Assembly: GCA_026008535.1 (NCBI GenBank)
Contig: BRKX01000014.1
Span: 43,158,506 to 43,222,505 of the forward strand
DNA length: 64,000 nt
Source: Perilla frutescens
Lineage: Eukaryota; Streptophyta; Magnoliopsida; Lamiales; Lamiaceae
Reading direction: 5' to 3'
In this document: positions 48,051 through 60,582 of the stretch, piece by piece
Layout: each line of letters starts with the position of its first letter
How positions within the stretch are numbered: position 1 is the first letter of the stretch
Translations under genes and position numbers: made by a program
The notes under the pieces: generated by a model
Seen by the model: only the letters and a program-made list of their open reading frames with translations
Databases searched by the model: none
Told to the model about the DNA's origin: nothing

Positions 48051-50482
48051 TCCTTCCCTAATAAAAAAAATTTCGTCCTCAAAATTACTTACTCAAACTC
48101 AAAGGTATCTAAACTTAAAATCTGTCATCGACCTTGCTTAATCTCACTCATGGCATGTCTATCACTTACAGATTCTAAATTCTGAGACCTTCTTAACCGG
48201 CATGTAAAACATAAGTATTGTTATGTTCTCTACCTTAAATATTTCTCTAATTGATCATAGTCTTGCTAGGCTCTAGGTAAACTTATCTAATTCAGACAAC
48301 TAAAGTATTCCTCAAAATGGAACTGACGTCGAAAGCTGCATTGCGATTTGGCCATTCTGGATCATCGATTGCGTCGCCTTTGCCAAGGATCCCACGTGCT
48401 CTGTGTCTTCAATCTACTCGTACTTGATTATGGATTTTTAACAAAATGTTACCGACTTGCACTATGTAGATCCATCTTTACCAAAATAATGCAAAAATTT
48501 ATTCCAAAATAAAACTTCTTTGCGTGCTCGCACGTTTGCTAAAAATATATATAAAACTAAAACCAAAGTAGCTACGTAAATAAACTAGGAATGAGTAATA
48601 AAATCTAACGCGTTGATATCCTTCTTCTTTTTTTCACTCCTCGTCATTCATCGCAAAAGCTCTAGAATTTCCTCTCCTTTCGGCGTTTCCACCTTCTTTA
48701 GTGTTTCCTCTCTCGGTGTTTCTTCCTCTTCCAGCATTCCTATTTTGATGCATCGGACAATCCCAGGCCTTATGTCCCTCCTTGTGGCATTTGAAGCAAG
48801 CTTGTGTCCCCAACTTGCACTCTCCTGGATGGTATTTGTGACATTTCTGGCATTGAGGATATCGAGATATCATTCTAGGCGTCTCTCCTCCAGTAACATT
48901 TGGCTTCTTCTCAGGCTGGAAACTCCACTCTCTATCTTGGGCATCGCGGTCATCCCATCATCTCTTTCCACCACTGCTTAGAGGTCTTGAGGCTGGCTTG
49001 TCCAAGTTCAGACGAGTTGACACCGCTCGAGCTCGTTGCACAATTTCTGAGTAGGTAGCGAGATTGAATACGGATAAGTGTGCTCCAATCTCAGGACGCA
49101 ATCCATCTTCAAATCGCCAGGCCTTCTTCTCATCCGTATCCACCAAGTGAGGAGCATAGCGAGCTAGCTGGTTGAATTTTTGCTCATACTCCAGAATAGT
49201 CATGTTGTCTTGCTCTATATTCATCAGCTCTTTCTCTTTTTGCTTTCGGAACGCCTTTGGGAAGTAGTTATCCATGACCATTCTTTTGAAAATGGTCCAG
49301 GTCAAGTTGGTCTGCTGTTCTGGGCTCATGCTGATCTTCACCGCTTCCCACCAATGACTTGCATCCTCAGTCAGCTGGAACACCGCACAGATAACTCTTT
49401 GGGCGTCTGAGCATCCCAAGTAATCAAAAATTCGCTCCAATTCCCGAATCCATTCTTCTGCTGCTAGAGGTCCTTCAGTTCCCTTCAACTTGGGCAGTCC
49501 CAACTGACGAAAATGCGTTAAGATACTGTTTCCTTCCTGGTGTTGATGTTGATTCTGATTCTGGTTCTGATTCTGATTCTGATTCGGTTAGGGTAGAACT
49601 CTTCTTAGTGCATCTGCGAGATTTTGGGCAAATGCATCCATGTCGTTGTTGTTATTCCCCCCATTCTCATTGTCGTCAAAATTGTTCATTGACTCTGTTT
49701 CCTCGCTTTCCTCTTGGATTGGTTGCGTATTCTTCTTTGGTGGCATGATTCCTATTGTCGACCATAGCGCAAAGATTAAGTATTCTTTAACGAAAAGAAA
49801 AGTTAATTGCCTTTATTAATCAAACTCTGGTTTAACAAATACTTAGTACTGGAGAACAAAATAATAATAAAATAACTAAATCCCAGATATGCTCCATCTC
49901 TGGATGCTACTGCCCTTGACCCCATTCTGCCAAAATACCGCATATGAACTTCACAAAATCGAGTTTTTCTCTATTCCTGGGGAATAGTCTAAGAGTTCTT
50001 CATAAAGATTTTATGTTGTGAGCTTGAGAGTTGTTGGAATGATCTTTAACACCTTTCGACCAGCTTTAACTAGCTTGAGTTCACCTCCTTCACGTTTAAT
50101 TACCCTCCACATTCTTAGAAACCCTACCAAAAGTCTCTCTACCCCTACTTCCCTCATCCTTTTCCACCGCATAAAATCCTGCCATAATCTCTCCACACGG
50201 GGCATGACCCGAGTACTAACTGAAACTCTCCTGTGTGTCCTAGTATCCAATCTTCTTCTAAGCATCTAATAACACAATCCTTAAGGTGAATCTCGAGGAC
50301 AGTAAAAACATTTTATCAGAAAACATAATTTCCATATAATCATAAACTTCACATGAAATCAAAACTTTACTTGTACCTCTTCTCGGAGTGATGCGGCGGA
50401 TGTGATGATGGTCAAAACTTACTTATATATATATATATATTTTAAAAGTATGCAGGAACGTAGACATTCTCTGATACCACTT
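48051..50482 (-). other. Internal region B of gag-only gypsy
   Basis: Nearly identical in layout to region A: polypurine tract at 48051-48060, gag at 48634-49746, and primer site at 50469-50479. It has no pol. 48061-48633 holds no gene. Confidence 0.8.
48634..49746 (-). pseudogene. Gypsy gag, copy B
   Basis: ATG at 49744-49746 (MPPKKNTQPIQ). Codon 8 is the intact CAA that is TAA in copy A. The TAA at codon 53 (49588-49590) is shared with copy A. An additional CGA-to-TGA change at 48958-48960 splits the gag core from the zinc-knuckle tail (48634-48873). Otherwise it is nearly identical to copy A, with the same domains. It cannot make full-length gag without readthrough. Confidence 0.8.
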
Positions 50483-51340
50483 TGTAACGCTCCAATTTCA
50501 CTTTAATAGAAAAAGGCACGTTATCCATGTTTTTCATTAATGGAAAATATTTTACTTGAAATACAGCGGAAGTTTCTAAGCATAACTCGACATTTATTAC
50601 ATAAACTAAAGTCAAAATAAATTAAATCTTTAATCGTGCTTGATCACTTGACCACCATCATCACATCTTGTCCGCTACGCATCACCCGAGACAACACCTG
50701 AAAAGATAAGTAGATTTTAGGGTGAGTACTACTGACTCAGTGGGGAGTGTCCAATTATCCAAGCTATATATCAAACAGAATAATATGTAAATCATAAACT
50801 TGTGTTCAGTCCGTAGACCAAACCATGTAGCCCGGAGGCTCTGCGTGATAGCTCGAAAGCTCTGCGTATAGCCCGAAGGCTCTGCGTGATAGCCCGTAGG
50901 CTCTGCGTGTAGCCCTAAGGCTCTTGCTATGCTGTGACATCACATATATTCAATAAAACATATAGAGAGAATAACAGGGACAAAATCAACGTAAAACCCC
51001 ACCTACACCTTGACTTGGATATTAATTAATTAAGTCCGGCGCGCCTCCTATAAATTATTTATTGTAAATCAATACAGTGCATAAAGAAATAAAATCATGC
51101 GTAATATTTATACTATAGTGACAAAAATTCTTTAATCCCTTTTTATATATACATGCGTATAATAATATATATAATTCACGTACCACTCATGCATATGTAA
51201 TATATATATCTATCAATCACCTACATATTATACGCATTACATATAGATATATATATATATATATTATGTAAATATATACATATACACGGTACTTACATAT
51301 ATATATATATACATCTGCATAACTATATACATATATATAT
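50483..51340 (-). repeat. Gypsy LTR C, truncated
   Basis: It matches the first 860 bases of LTR B, including the minisatellite at 50827-50924. It stops in a TA tract where a DNA transposon begins. The remaining ~1 kb of LTR is not found beyond that transposon. Confidence 0.85.
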
Positions 51341-52472
51341 AGGGGAATGATCAAATAGGAACCAATTCCCCCTGAAGGAACCTAGGAACCAATCCTAACC
51401 TTAGATTTGATTAGATCTAATGACCATAATTTAGTCAAAGTTTTAGTCAAAATAAGGTGGCAAACTTGTAATATTTGAGAACTTAATGAAAGCGGGGTTA
51501 TTTTCATAATTTAGAAATTCTGTTATGTTTTTTCGGATTTTGGGCCTAATTCCCGGAATTAAATAGACAACACTTTAAAACCGTTGTCTTTTCTGGAGTT
51601 GTATTAATATGCTAACATGAAAGATGTATATTGCTAACATCAACAGATATTGTTGCTATCATGAGATAGACTCATATTGTTAACTTGACGAGATCATAGT
51701 ATTAAATTGACACGTATTAAACACCACACATATAACATTGGACCACATTTAAAATAATATTGTGTAACATGTGTAACATCATTCATACATACAACATATT
51801 GCTAATATGTTAGAGAATATACACACTGCTAATATGTGACTATTAATTTGCTAATATGTTAGTAACACATTGCTAATATGTGAATAATGATATGCTAGCA
51901 TGACTTAAATTCTCAAATATTACAAGTTTTCAAAATAATTTTAAGCATTGATAAAGTTATAATTGTTTATGAACTTAACTATATATAGCTCATACTTTAA
52001 CTATTTTCTCATGTAAGCAACTTAAAATTCAAAGTCGTGCATAAAAAATTTCATGTTAGCAACATAAACACAAGATATGAGCAATATTGTGATATCATAT
52101 TAGCAAATATCTGACAGTTACGAGTTGAATATACGTAAAAAATAGTTTTTTGTATTTTTCATCAATTTTTGCTCAAATAAACATATGCATTATGGATCTT
52201 AAATGAAAGATCATGAAAAAATCTTTAATTTGATATATTTTTTGCGTAAATTGGATAAAAAATAAATAAGTTATGATTATTTAAAGTTTTTAGGAATTTT
52301 TTAAAAGATGATGTCATCACTTTATTAAAAAAAATCTGGAATTACCCCTTATAATTTGAATTTTACATATTTACAACTATGCCACCGCTTTTTTATCCGC
52401 CATATCATCAAAATCCTTGAATTTGATTGGTTTCTAGGTTCCTTCAGGGGGTTGGTTCCTATTTGAACCCAC

Positions 52473-52475
<3 letters not shown>
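51341..52475. mobile_element. Non-autonomous DNA transposon with ~50-bp TIRs
   Basis: The left end 'aggggaatgatcaaatagg' and the right end, read inward as 'aggggtgggttcaaatagg', are inverted repeats. They continue as 'aaccaa...ccctgaaggaacctag' for about 50 bases. The 1.1-kb interior has no coding region and several copies of 'gctaatatgt'. Both flanks are TA repeats, so the target duplication (TA or TATATATA would fit) cannot be assigned. The superfamily is unresolved: hAT, Mutator-like or mariner-like. Confidence 0.8.

Positions 52476-52564
<89 letters not shown>
52476..52564. repeat. (TA)n microsatellite
   Basis: About 89 bases of uninterrupted TA, next to the right end of the DNA transposon. 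52565-52688 beyond it holds nothing recognisable. Confidence 0.95.
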
Positions 52565-52569
<5 letters not shown>

Positions 52570-53379
52570 CATGCATGCATGAGTTGTTAGTTATTACGAA
52601 TAGATTAAATAATGTGGTTTAATCATGTTTGGCGTAAGTATAAAATTAAGTAAATATTTTCATGCATAGTCCATTTTATTATATATATTGTAACACCTCA
52701 GAAATTTCATAATATTTTAGGAGTTTTCTAAATTTATTTAGAAGACTAAAGAAAATAGTTAGAGCTAAATAAAGTTAAAAATAGATGTAAGTCGCAATTT
52801 TTTGTGTCTTTTATAGGAAAATAGATTTTGAGATTTTGCAATTGCCGTCGGAAGATAGTCAATATTGGTCTTTTCTTAAACATAACAGCTTAAAAGAAGC
52901 TGATGGTGGTTTCAAAATTTTAATATGACCTCTACAGGAGTCCCGGAGTTGAAAATTGTAAAGGGTAAACCTGTGAATAATGTTTTTCCGTAAAGACCTG
53001 ATTTTTGAATTTTTATGAAATCTTGTGTATTGATTTGAATCTTGTTTTGACAATTTGTCTCCATAGAAAATCGCCCAAAGAATCCATTCGTGTCCTTGGA
53101 TTTTCAATCAGAGGTCAATCGAACCCTCGAGAGCGTTTAGAGTAAAAAGGGCGGAATAGTGAATTTTCGTTTCAAAAAGTAAATCCGTCTTCGATTTTCT
53201 TCAAATGACCTCCACATTTTTCAATGATAGGTTACCGACAAGTCTCCCGGTGTTTTCAGATTTTGCATCAAAGGTCATTTGGACATCGCCATTGAATAAA
53301 GTAACTTTAATTAAATTCAAAAACGCTTTATTCGTATTTTATATCCGAAAACGTTATACCCGCCCCGGAGCCACTTTTT

Positions 53380-53389
53380 CTATAAATAG
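53380..53389 (+). promoter_or_regulatory. TATA box of plus-strand solo LTR
   Basis: CTATAAATAG is followed by 'gttgctcattcctg', in the same context as the TATA boxes of the LARD LTRs. Confidence 0.6.
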
Positions 53390-54479
53390 GGGCTTCGGGA
53401 ATTCATTTTCGTTGCTCATTCCTGTCTCTCTCTAGTTCGTGTTAACGAACGAGAACCCGGGCCTGTGCTGAGTAAATCGAGTATGATGTCCCAGGATGAG
53501 AAAAGAAGGGAGCAGCTGTCGAACGCCGGAAGGCTACCGGAGAGTCATCGCAGCCATTGCCGCTACCGCGGATGGCCATAAATCATCGTCGCTACGCTAT
53601 CGCTTCCGACATATCTGTTAGGTCCATTTCTCATCCTTTAAAGTTGAATTTTTAATATGTTGAGTATTTTAAATAGTACTTCATTTTGTATGTTGAGTCC
53701 ATCATCTTCCGGTGGTCAGAAACAGGCGAAAATGCTGGAAAACGTGAAAAATAAAGGGGCATCGATCAGTTTCAGTTTTTGCCCATTTTCGCCCATTTTG
53801 GGTCATCAAATCGAAAAAGTTTGAGCTATGAAGTTGCTCGAAATATTATTTTCTATGGGAAGGCCAAGTTTTGTAATTTTTCGATAATGTTTGATGAAAA
53901 TCGATTATTTTAATCAGGTGGTTATTTTTATAATTAAAGCATGCGGTTTCAGAAAATTCCAAAATTTGTATACTTCAATAAAGATATATGTGGGGTCATG
54001 ACTGATTATTTTCATAATTTTTGGATGAGTATAAAGTGTTGTGGTTCAGATTTGGTGAAAATTGAGTGAAATGACTAGTTACGGAAAGTGATCTCTGTCA
54101 AATCTTTTAGTCCCATTAAATCAGAAATAATATTTTGGGATTTATTATTTTCTATGTTGAAGTTATACGAGGTCTCTAGAGTTGCGCATTCTTAGTCAGA
54201 ATATAATTAAAGTAAATAAAAGCTCCAATTAAATTAAAGTTGAGTTCTGAAAATTAGAGTAGCAGTCCTAAATTAAGGTTTGACCTTGTAGGACTTGTTG
54301 AGCCAGTCAGATGAGCTGACAGATGAGTATCGAGAAGTCTGATCACCCTTAATTTACAAAACCTATCTATATTTGAGTTATTAACTCTTAGATGTGATAA
54401 TCATAATTAGAATATCCAAATAAAAATATTTGAGTAATTATTTGATCAAGTTTCTGCTAGAGTAATAGTATTATACTAT

Positions 54480-54670
54480 CGTATAATTAATGAGAACGTA
54501 GATTATGTTTTACCATATTTATTGAGAACATAGATTATGCTTTGCCATAATTATTGAGAACATAGATTATGATTTATCATAATAAATGAGAATATAGATT
54601 ATGATTTATCACAATAAATGAATATAGATTATGATTTATTACAATAAATGAATATAGATTATGCTTCGAC
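54480..54670 (+). repeat. Short tandem repeats in solo LTR
   Basis: Units of about 25-33 bp of the type 'gaatatagattatgatttat' repeat at least five times with drift, inside the solo LTR. Confidence 0.7.
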
Positions 54671-56228
54671 ATAATTAAATAGAATTAATTATTCCTGGTC
54701 ATAATTATAGTTTGTGGTTTAAAAGCTAAGGTTAGAGTTTAAATTTTATAGTATATAGGTTAAGGTTAGTGTTTATATATATGTATAGTTTAGAAGTCAT
54801 AGTTTGAAGTTACAGTAACTTAAATGTTTATTATGCATGGATTATACTTGTGTATAATGAGTTATAATTTATTGCTTGTGCTTTTAATATTAAACTCAAG
54901 TTATAGAATGGTTTTCGTTCAAGGAATAAGAAGCATAATTGAACTAAGTATGTTAAAGGACTTAAATGTTAGCATAGTTGCTATATTAAGAGGATGACAT
55001 AATTTTTGTTCTTATGTCATATTATGCGTTTTATAGAGAATATAAAACAAAGGATCGGCAAGAACTGTGATTATTGTCGTTGTGATGTTAATCACTCAAG
55101 GTGTCACTGTGAGGTAACCTCTGCTGCACACACGTGATCTGGGTATCACTATAGGAGTCAATGTTAGGTAACCCCTAGTATACTCAGGGTCAATGCTAGG
55201 TGATCCCTGGTATGCTTTTTTTCAGATTAGCGAGGTAACCCCTCTCTTTTCCTATTAGCAACATGTCATATAGTGCAGTAAATGATAAAAGGAGCTACAA
55301 GGTACCAAAGAGAAGTAAAGGTTTGCAGAAATGGGAAGGGCTTCCACGTTTTGCTTTCCATTATCTGTATTTATATTTTGAATATTCTGTTACAATTTTT
55401 ATTAAAGATTGAGTTAAAAGTTTAATCCACTAAGTGCTTTAGTACTCACACCCAAAATCTTTTCAAAATATTTTTCACGGCTTGAGATATTGGAGGTGAT
55501 GACTCGATGTACTGTTGTGGGTTGATCATGTCTTGCTGTCTCGTTCAGACTAATTTATTGCTCATGAGTATGTTGTTATGTGATACAATATTACTCCATT
55601 ATTTTCTATTTAATCTCTGATACAGTTGCCTCATAGCATGATTGCATGCTATGTTTTATTATTGTGCGTATCTGAATTGTATAACTTATTTGAATCATGA
55701 TAAATAAAGATCCATTTCTTTTTCATAAATTCAGACATGTTTCTTTACAGTTTTCGACCTATGAATAGGTCATATTTGGTTGAGTCTTGGATTCTGTTTA
55801 TTTTTTAGTTGACCTATGACGGATTTTAAATTGTTTATTTATTTTCGTGCTATGAATGGGACATAGTATAGTTTATGTGTCTCTGACCTATTTATGGGTC
55901 TTAGTTATTGTGACCTATCAAGAGGTCCTATTTATTTGAGGAGTCAGAATCCTATTTATTCGTTATTGGATTCTATTTAAATTTTGAGTAGCCTATGAAT
56001 GAACATTTCTTTGACTTGACTAAATCGTTTGACTTCATTAATATATTGAAAAACGTGGATTCCTTCCGGTTACAAAGGTTATGCTGCCTAAATTTTTAAG
56101 GAATATAACATATTCTTGTTCCAAAGCTATTTTATTTCATTAATAATTATTCCAGATCATATTGGTTTTTAAGTGACACCCCCGTCCTTCAATTATTATT
56201 CCTTGCCGGACCGGGGCGTTACATATAT

Positions 56229-57575
56229 ACACACATGAATTACATAAAGTAAAGTTCAACGGCCGCCCCATCGAGCGCGAGCCGCGGTTCATGTGAAGGC
56301 GAGAGTGGGTCTCACCGATACCACGTAGTGTTTTGCTTTGGGCCAAGCGCTATTAGACGGTTTTTTATTATTATTAATTTTGAGATTTCTTTACGGAGAC
56401 TGAATTCTGCATGAATTCGTTTCTGACTTATCAAACGGATTCATCACCTCTGTTTGTGGCGTATTCACTACAATCCAAGGTTCTCGTTTCCAATCGCAGT
56501 TGAGTCGAGATCAAATATCTGCGGTTCTTCGGCACTGTGAGGCTAGGGTTTTATATTTTCATTCTTATCTCATTGTAACCTAATATGTACTAAATCAAAT
56601 CCTCATCAGCAATGAGTTGACCCGGCCCATCTATGCGCGGCCTGCCCATTTGATGATTGATTGTACACGCCTTATTTTGGACCTCAAAGTCTCATAGGAT
56701 ATTTTACAAGACAATGTTTCCCCTAACTCATTTTCATTGCCCAACTGAAAAAACAAAACAAAAATTAGAATCAAAAGAAAACTCACTTTTATAAATGTGG
56801 AACTATAGAGAACCCCTTCGTTTTCAGTATCATGCAAGCGAAAAATAACTGTATAAAATGCGTGAAGCCCTTTACATTATCAATTGAAAAAACACTGAAA
56901 AACCCTTGTTCCATTTTCTATCCATCAAGCATATATTAGTAATGCCTAAAATATGGAGCAATTGAAATAACTCGAAAAATTTGGTGCAATATTTCCGTAA
57001 CACGAGATTTGACATATTTTACCCGTAATAACAATTTCAGTAATCCCTAAAAACCCTTGTTCCTTTTCTTATCCATCAAGCATATATTAGTGAGAAGAAG
57101 AAATTTTATGAAAAAGACAAACTCACAACTCTTTATACTCGTACGAAGGAAATATAAAGGTGAATTTTTTTAACTTGATGGAAGATGTCAAGTAAAACAA
57201 ACTTCCCAATATAATTCGATTGACAATATAATTAACTAGAAAGATCCCTCTTAAAGGGCCAAAGACAATCTAGTTGCGTAACTAGTTGTGAAAACATCAA
57301 TAATACCCTCATGTTAAAGAAAGTATGAGGCGATCGTACGACTTATAATACAGCATTCGACATAAATCTAATAATACAATCAGTCTCCTTTGTTACACAA
57401 TCATGAGCGTTCTAATGCGTTATGCAGGTTCAGGATAACTAGAAGCACATCCACACACACCGTACCAACAAGCAACATTGCCTTGTCAATCGACGTGATA
57501 ATCTTCAGTTTCGAATAACACAAATTCCAGCAACATTTGCATCAAAACTAAGCAATAACTAGCACAAACATGTAT
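56229..57575. other. Intergenic region downstream of SCE1
   Basis: No gene is recognised. It holds a direct repeat: the block 'cccttgttcc...atccatcaagcatatattagt' is at about 56897-56942 and again at 57051-57093. The part nearest 57575 should contain the SCE1 3' untranslated region. Confidence 0.5.
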
Positions 57576-60433
57576 TCAGACAAGAGGAGGATACTGCTTC
57601 GCTTGTTGTCGAACCCTTTTCTTGTATTCAACTGCATCCTGCAGATTTTGCAACAGTTCGGCACAACTTAACTTATTGTATGTCTAGAATTTGGAGCTTT
57701 TTTCACTCCCAGTTCTCTAGTGTTAATTAGAGTATATCAATCCATGTCAAATGAAAATACACAAAACACATAATTTTTTCACCCATGATCTTTCAAACAA
57801 AGAAATGTGTTGGAACTAAAATTCCTAAACACGCAAGGACTAGAGAATTGGTCCATGCAAATGAAGAATAACAGGAAATGTGACAAAGAATTCTGTTCTT
57901 AATATATCGCATGCATATTAAGACCAAGAAAGGAAAAATGAGTAATATAGTGAATTTTGAAAAGAAATAAATATAGCACCTCTGCTACACTGAAGAGAAC
58001 TGATGCTACTCTGGAGAGAACTATATAGGTTAACAATTTCAGAATCAGAACAACTCTATTACCTGGATGAACATATGGTACCCCTCAGTTTGAGCTGGAT
58101 CAGCGGGATTGGGTTGATCCAACAAATCTTGGATCCCAACCAAAATTTGCTTCACTGTGATGGCTGGTCGCCACCCCTAACAATATTCAAAATATAAAAA
58201 AAGTAACCATGAGCATCATGTGAAAAGGCTGAGCAGTAAGATAATGGATACGCAAAAAAATAACTAGAACACACTTACGCTATCTTCATTGAGGATTGAG
58301 AGGCAAACAGTTCCAGATGGGTACACATTAGGATGAAAAAAGCCTGTGGGGAATTTACACTTTGGTGGCTTGCTTGGATAATCTTCACTGAAGTGCATCG
58401 TAAGCGGGTAATAACCACCCTCCCAATCAGTCTACAGGGCACACCCATGATCAAATATATGAGCTAACCAACATCAGTAGTAATAATGAAAACTGAAGGA
58501 GAAACCACGGACATAATTTGATTTTAATCAATCCATCAGTACCAAAGAAAATTAATAATGCTAGTTGGCTTACAAATATTACCACCCCATCAAGCATAGG
58601 AATACAAAAAAAAAAATAGGAAAATCAACTTGCGACACCAAGGAAAATGACAAAACAATGAAAATCAAACACAAATTCCAAATTGAAGCCATTTTCAAAT
58701 TGTAAGTAGAAATCACAAACAGGGACCAACACACTAGAATTAATGCTGTCAAATTATGAAGAACAGCTCCATGTCTCAACTTGCGACACCAAGGAAAATG
58801 ACAAAACAATGAAAATCAAACAAAAATTCCAAATTGAAGCCATTTTCAAATTGTAAGTAGAAATCACAAACAGGGAACAACACACTAGAATTAATGCTGT
58901 CAAATTATGAAGAACAGCTCCATGTCATCCACTCTTCCCAAATTTGTCAAGATATCTGATAGTATGATTGCAAAATATGAGGATGAAAATGTCACAGGAT
59001 GTTTTGTTTGGAAAACTGATTGATGCACCATGCAGGACATTTTGAATACTACATATCAATCAGTTTGAATTTGAGTTGGAAGCATTTTAAACTGCACGAG
59101 TGCATAATAATGAATCTTGTTAACAATGCTACTTGGTTATAGTTAGTAAGGAAATATCAAAGCCAAATATATTTTCTCATTGAGAAAAGGAAAATTATCT
59201 CTAGAAAGGAAAACCAACTGTTGAAATAATGTAGCCATCATGTTTTCTTTTTTGAATAAAATATTCAATACATAAATTCAGGAAAGAGAGCTCAATTTTA
59301 AACAATAATTCTTATCATGTCTTCCTTACTTGCTCCTTCACGGCACCCACATTATCACAACCCAAACCTGGGTATGTTATGTTTTTCCACGTTTTCACAA
59401 TCCCAAAAACTGAACTCATGTTTGTTTTATCCAATCTCTTTGGAAATGACCAATTTTATCTTCCCATCTTTCTACAGGATTCTCAGCCCTTAATATATTA
59501 CTATTCCAAATTACATCATTTCAATAGGATTCAACACATACTAACCATCCTAACTAACAGTCACATTCAATATTGAGACCTTTTGTTTATGGTCTTCATA
59601 CCACTTAAGAAATTAAATACCGAGCTCATCATTATACTACTGTCCAGATATTGCGGGCTAAATTATCCACGATAAGTCGTGCAATGTAAGCCAAAGCTAG
59701 AGGAGGATATCAACAAAAAAGCATCATAATATAAAATAAGCTTATTGTTTGGTTTGAGAAAAAAAAATGCAGTATGAGCAAGTGTCATTCGAGCAATTCA
59801 CACCAGAATGTGCGTTTCTCTATTTCCTCCCTATCTTTCCAGGGAAAGCTACCTTTAGGTGACTACTTTTCACACAGCATACTTTAATCAACTCCAAGCA
59901 AGATAAGAAAGTTCATAAAAGGGGACCACTTTCCCACAACAACAACAACAACAAAACTCAATCCACAAGATTTCAATTTGAACAGCTAACAATGAAACCG
60001 CTGATGAACAATTTAGCACAGTTGGACCCTAATTCAGAATCTTTACCTCCTAAGTAATTCACACTCTTGGACCGGAATTCAGGAGCTTTAACTCCACCAT
60101 ACATAACAAATGCAGACCAATTTTCGAATCAAAACAACAATGAATGATAATTAGACGAATAAAATACTTACCCCGGTCTTACCAGGGATCGTGCAATGCC
60201 ACACCATCAAATTCACTGTACCATCAGGCAAAGTCTCCGGCTTAGCCACAAAACCCTAAAACAAAAATTCAAAATTGACAAAACATTACCACCCAAATCC
60301 ACTTCAAAAACACACACAAAACAATAAACACGAAAAAAGACTGCAAGGAAAAGAATGATCGAACATGTGGATGGTTCTTCCGCCAAGATTTTCGCTCTTC
60401 CGTCAGCCGTCCACGAGCAATTCCGCCAGACAT
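57576..60433 (-). CDS. SCE1: SUMO-conjugating enzyme E2, SCE1 (five coding exons)
   Basis: The E2 enzyme takes SUMO from the E1 as a thioester on its active cysteine and passes it to lysines of target proteins. The coding exons are 60365-60433, 60172-60255, 58279-58431, 58063-58176 and 57576-57638. All have GT-AG borders and phase 0, and together they give 160 residues, the usual plant SCE1 length. The start MSGGIARGRL, the 'HPHGFVAKPET' segment and 'SGTVCLSIL' with the catalytic cysteine (residue 93) are present. The end 'RQQAKQYPPLV' is typical of UBC9-type E2s rather than ubiquitin E2s. No break or missing residue is visible. Intron 2 is long (about 1.74 kb) and carries a 151-bp tandem duplication. 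A G-run/(GA)n tract lies in the 5' leader at 60556-60582. Confidence 0.96.
58625..58926. repeat. 151-bp tandem duplication in SCE1 intron 2
   Basis: Two adjacent copies, both starting 'tcaacttgcgacacc' and ending 'agctccatgtc', with very few differences. It is recent, intronic and not near a splice site. Confidence 0.9.
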
Positions 60434-60555
60434 TCTGCTCGAAAATTATCTGAACCCTAAAATTCCTCTTCTCTGCGCATAAAATAAATGAGACTTGGGC
60501 GCAATCTTTGAGGGATTTTTCGACTATTAATCCGCGAGGCATTTAATAAAAGGGT

Positions 60556-60582
60556 GGGGGGGGGGGGAGAGAGAGAGAGAGA
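60556..60582. repeat. G-run and (GA)n tract
   Basis: A run of 12 G is followed by about seven GA units, about 120 bases upstream of the SCE1 start codon. As (CT)n on the SCE1 sense strand it may lie in the leader or core promoter. Confidence 0.85.

Larger units (their letters stand above)
37842..51340 (-). mobile_element. Tandem gag-only gypsy array (LTR-gag-LTR-gag-LTR)
   Basis: Three LTR copies (37842-43746, 46195-48050, 50483-51340 partial) alternate with two internal regions of 2.44 kb each. Each interior has a primer site, a gag frame and a polypurine tract but no protease, RT or integrase. This matches the TR-GAG type of non-autonomous element. Both gag copies share the same TAA at codon 53, so the array most likely arose by duplication of one copy, for example by unequal crossing-over between LTRs. 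The first LTR carries a hAT transposon. The third LTR is interrupted at 51341 by another DNA transposon and does not resume. Confidence 0.85.
52689..56223 (+). mobile_element. Solo LTR, 3.5 kb, plus strand
   Basis: It begins 'tgtaacacctc' and ends 'ccggggcgttaca', with TATAT on both sides (52684-52688, 56224-56228). That duplication is weak evidence because the flanks are AT-rich. The reverse complement of the LARD LTR shares segments with it, for example 'gctatgaatgggacat' and 'gacctat..agaggtc' near 55800-55930, and a TATA box. It is therefore a distant relative in the opposite orientation. It has no primer site, polypurine tract or gene. Confidence 0.75.

Noticed and set aside
52689..56223. 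Full DNA transposon with inverted ends (tgtaac / gttaca)
   Set aside because: The inverted match is only the short LTR terminus. Sequence shared with the LARD LTRs and a TATA box in the same context indicate a solo LTR.
60213..60542. 109-codon minus-strand frame across SCE1 exons 1-2
   Set aside because: It reads through intron 1 in the wrong frame. The spliced exons give the conserved E2 protein instead.
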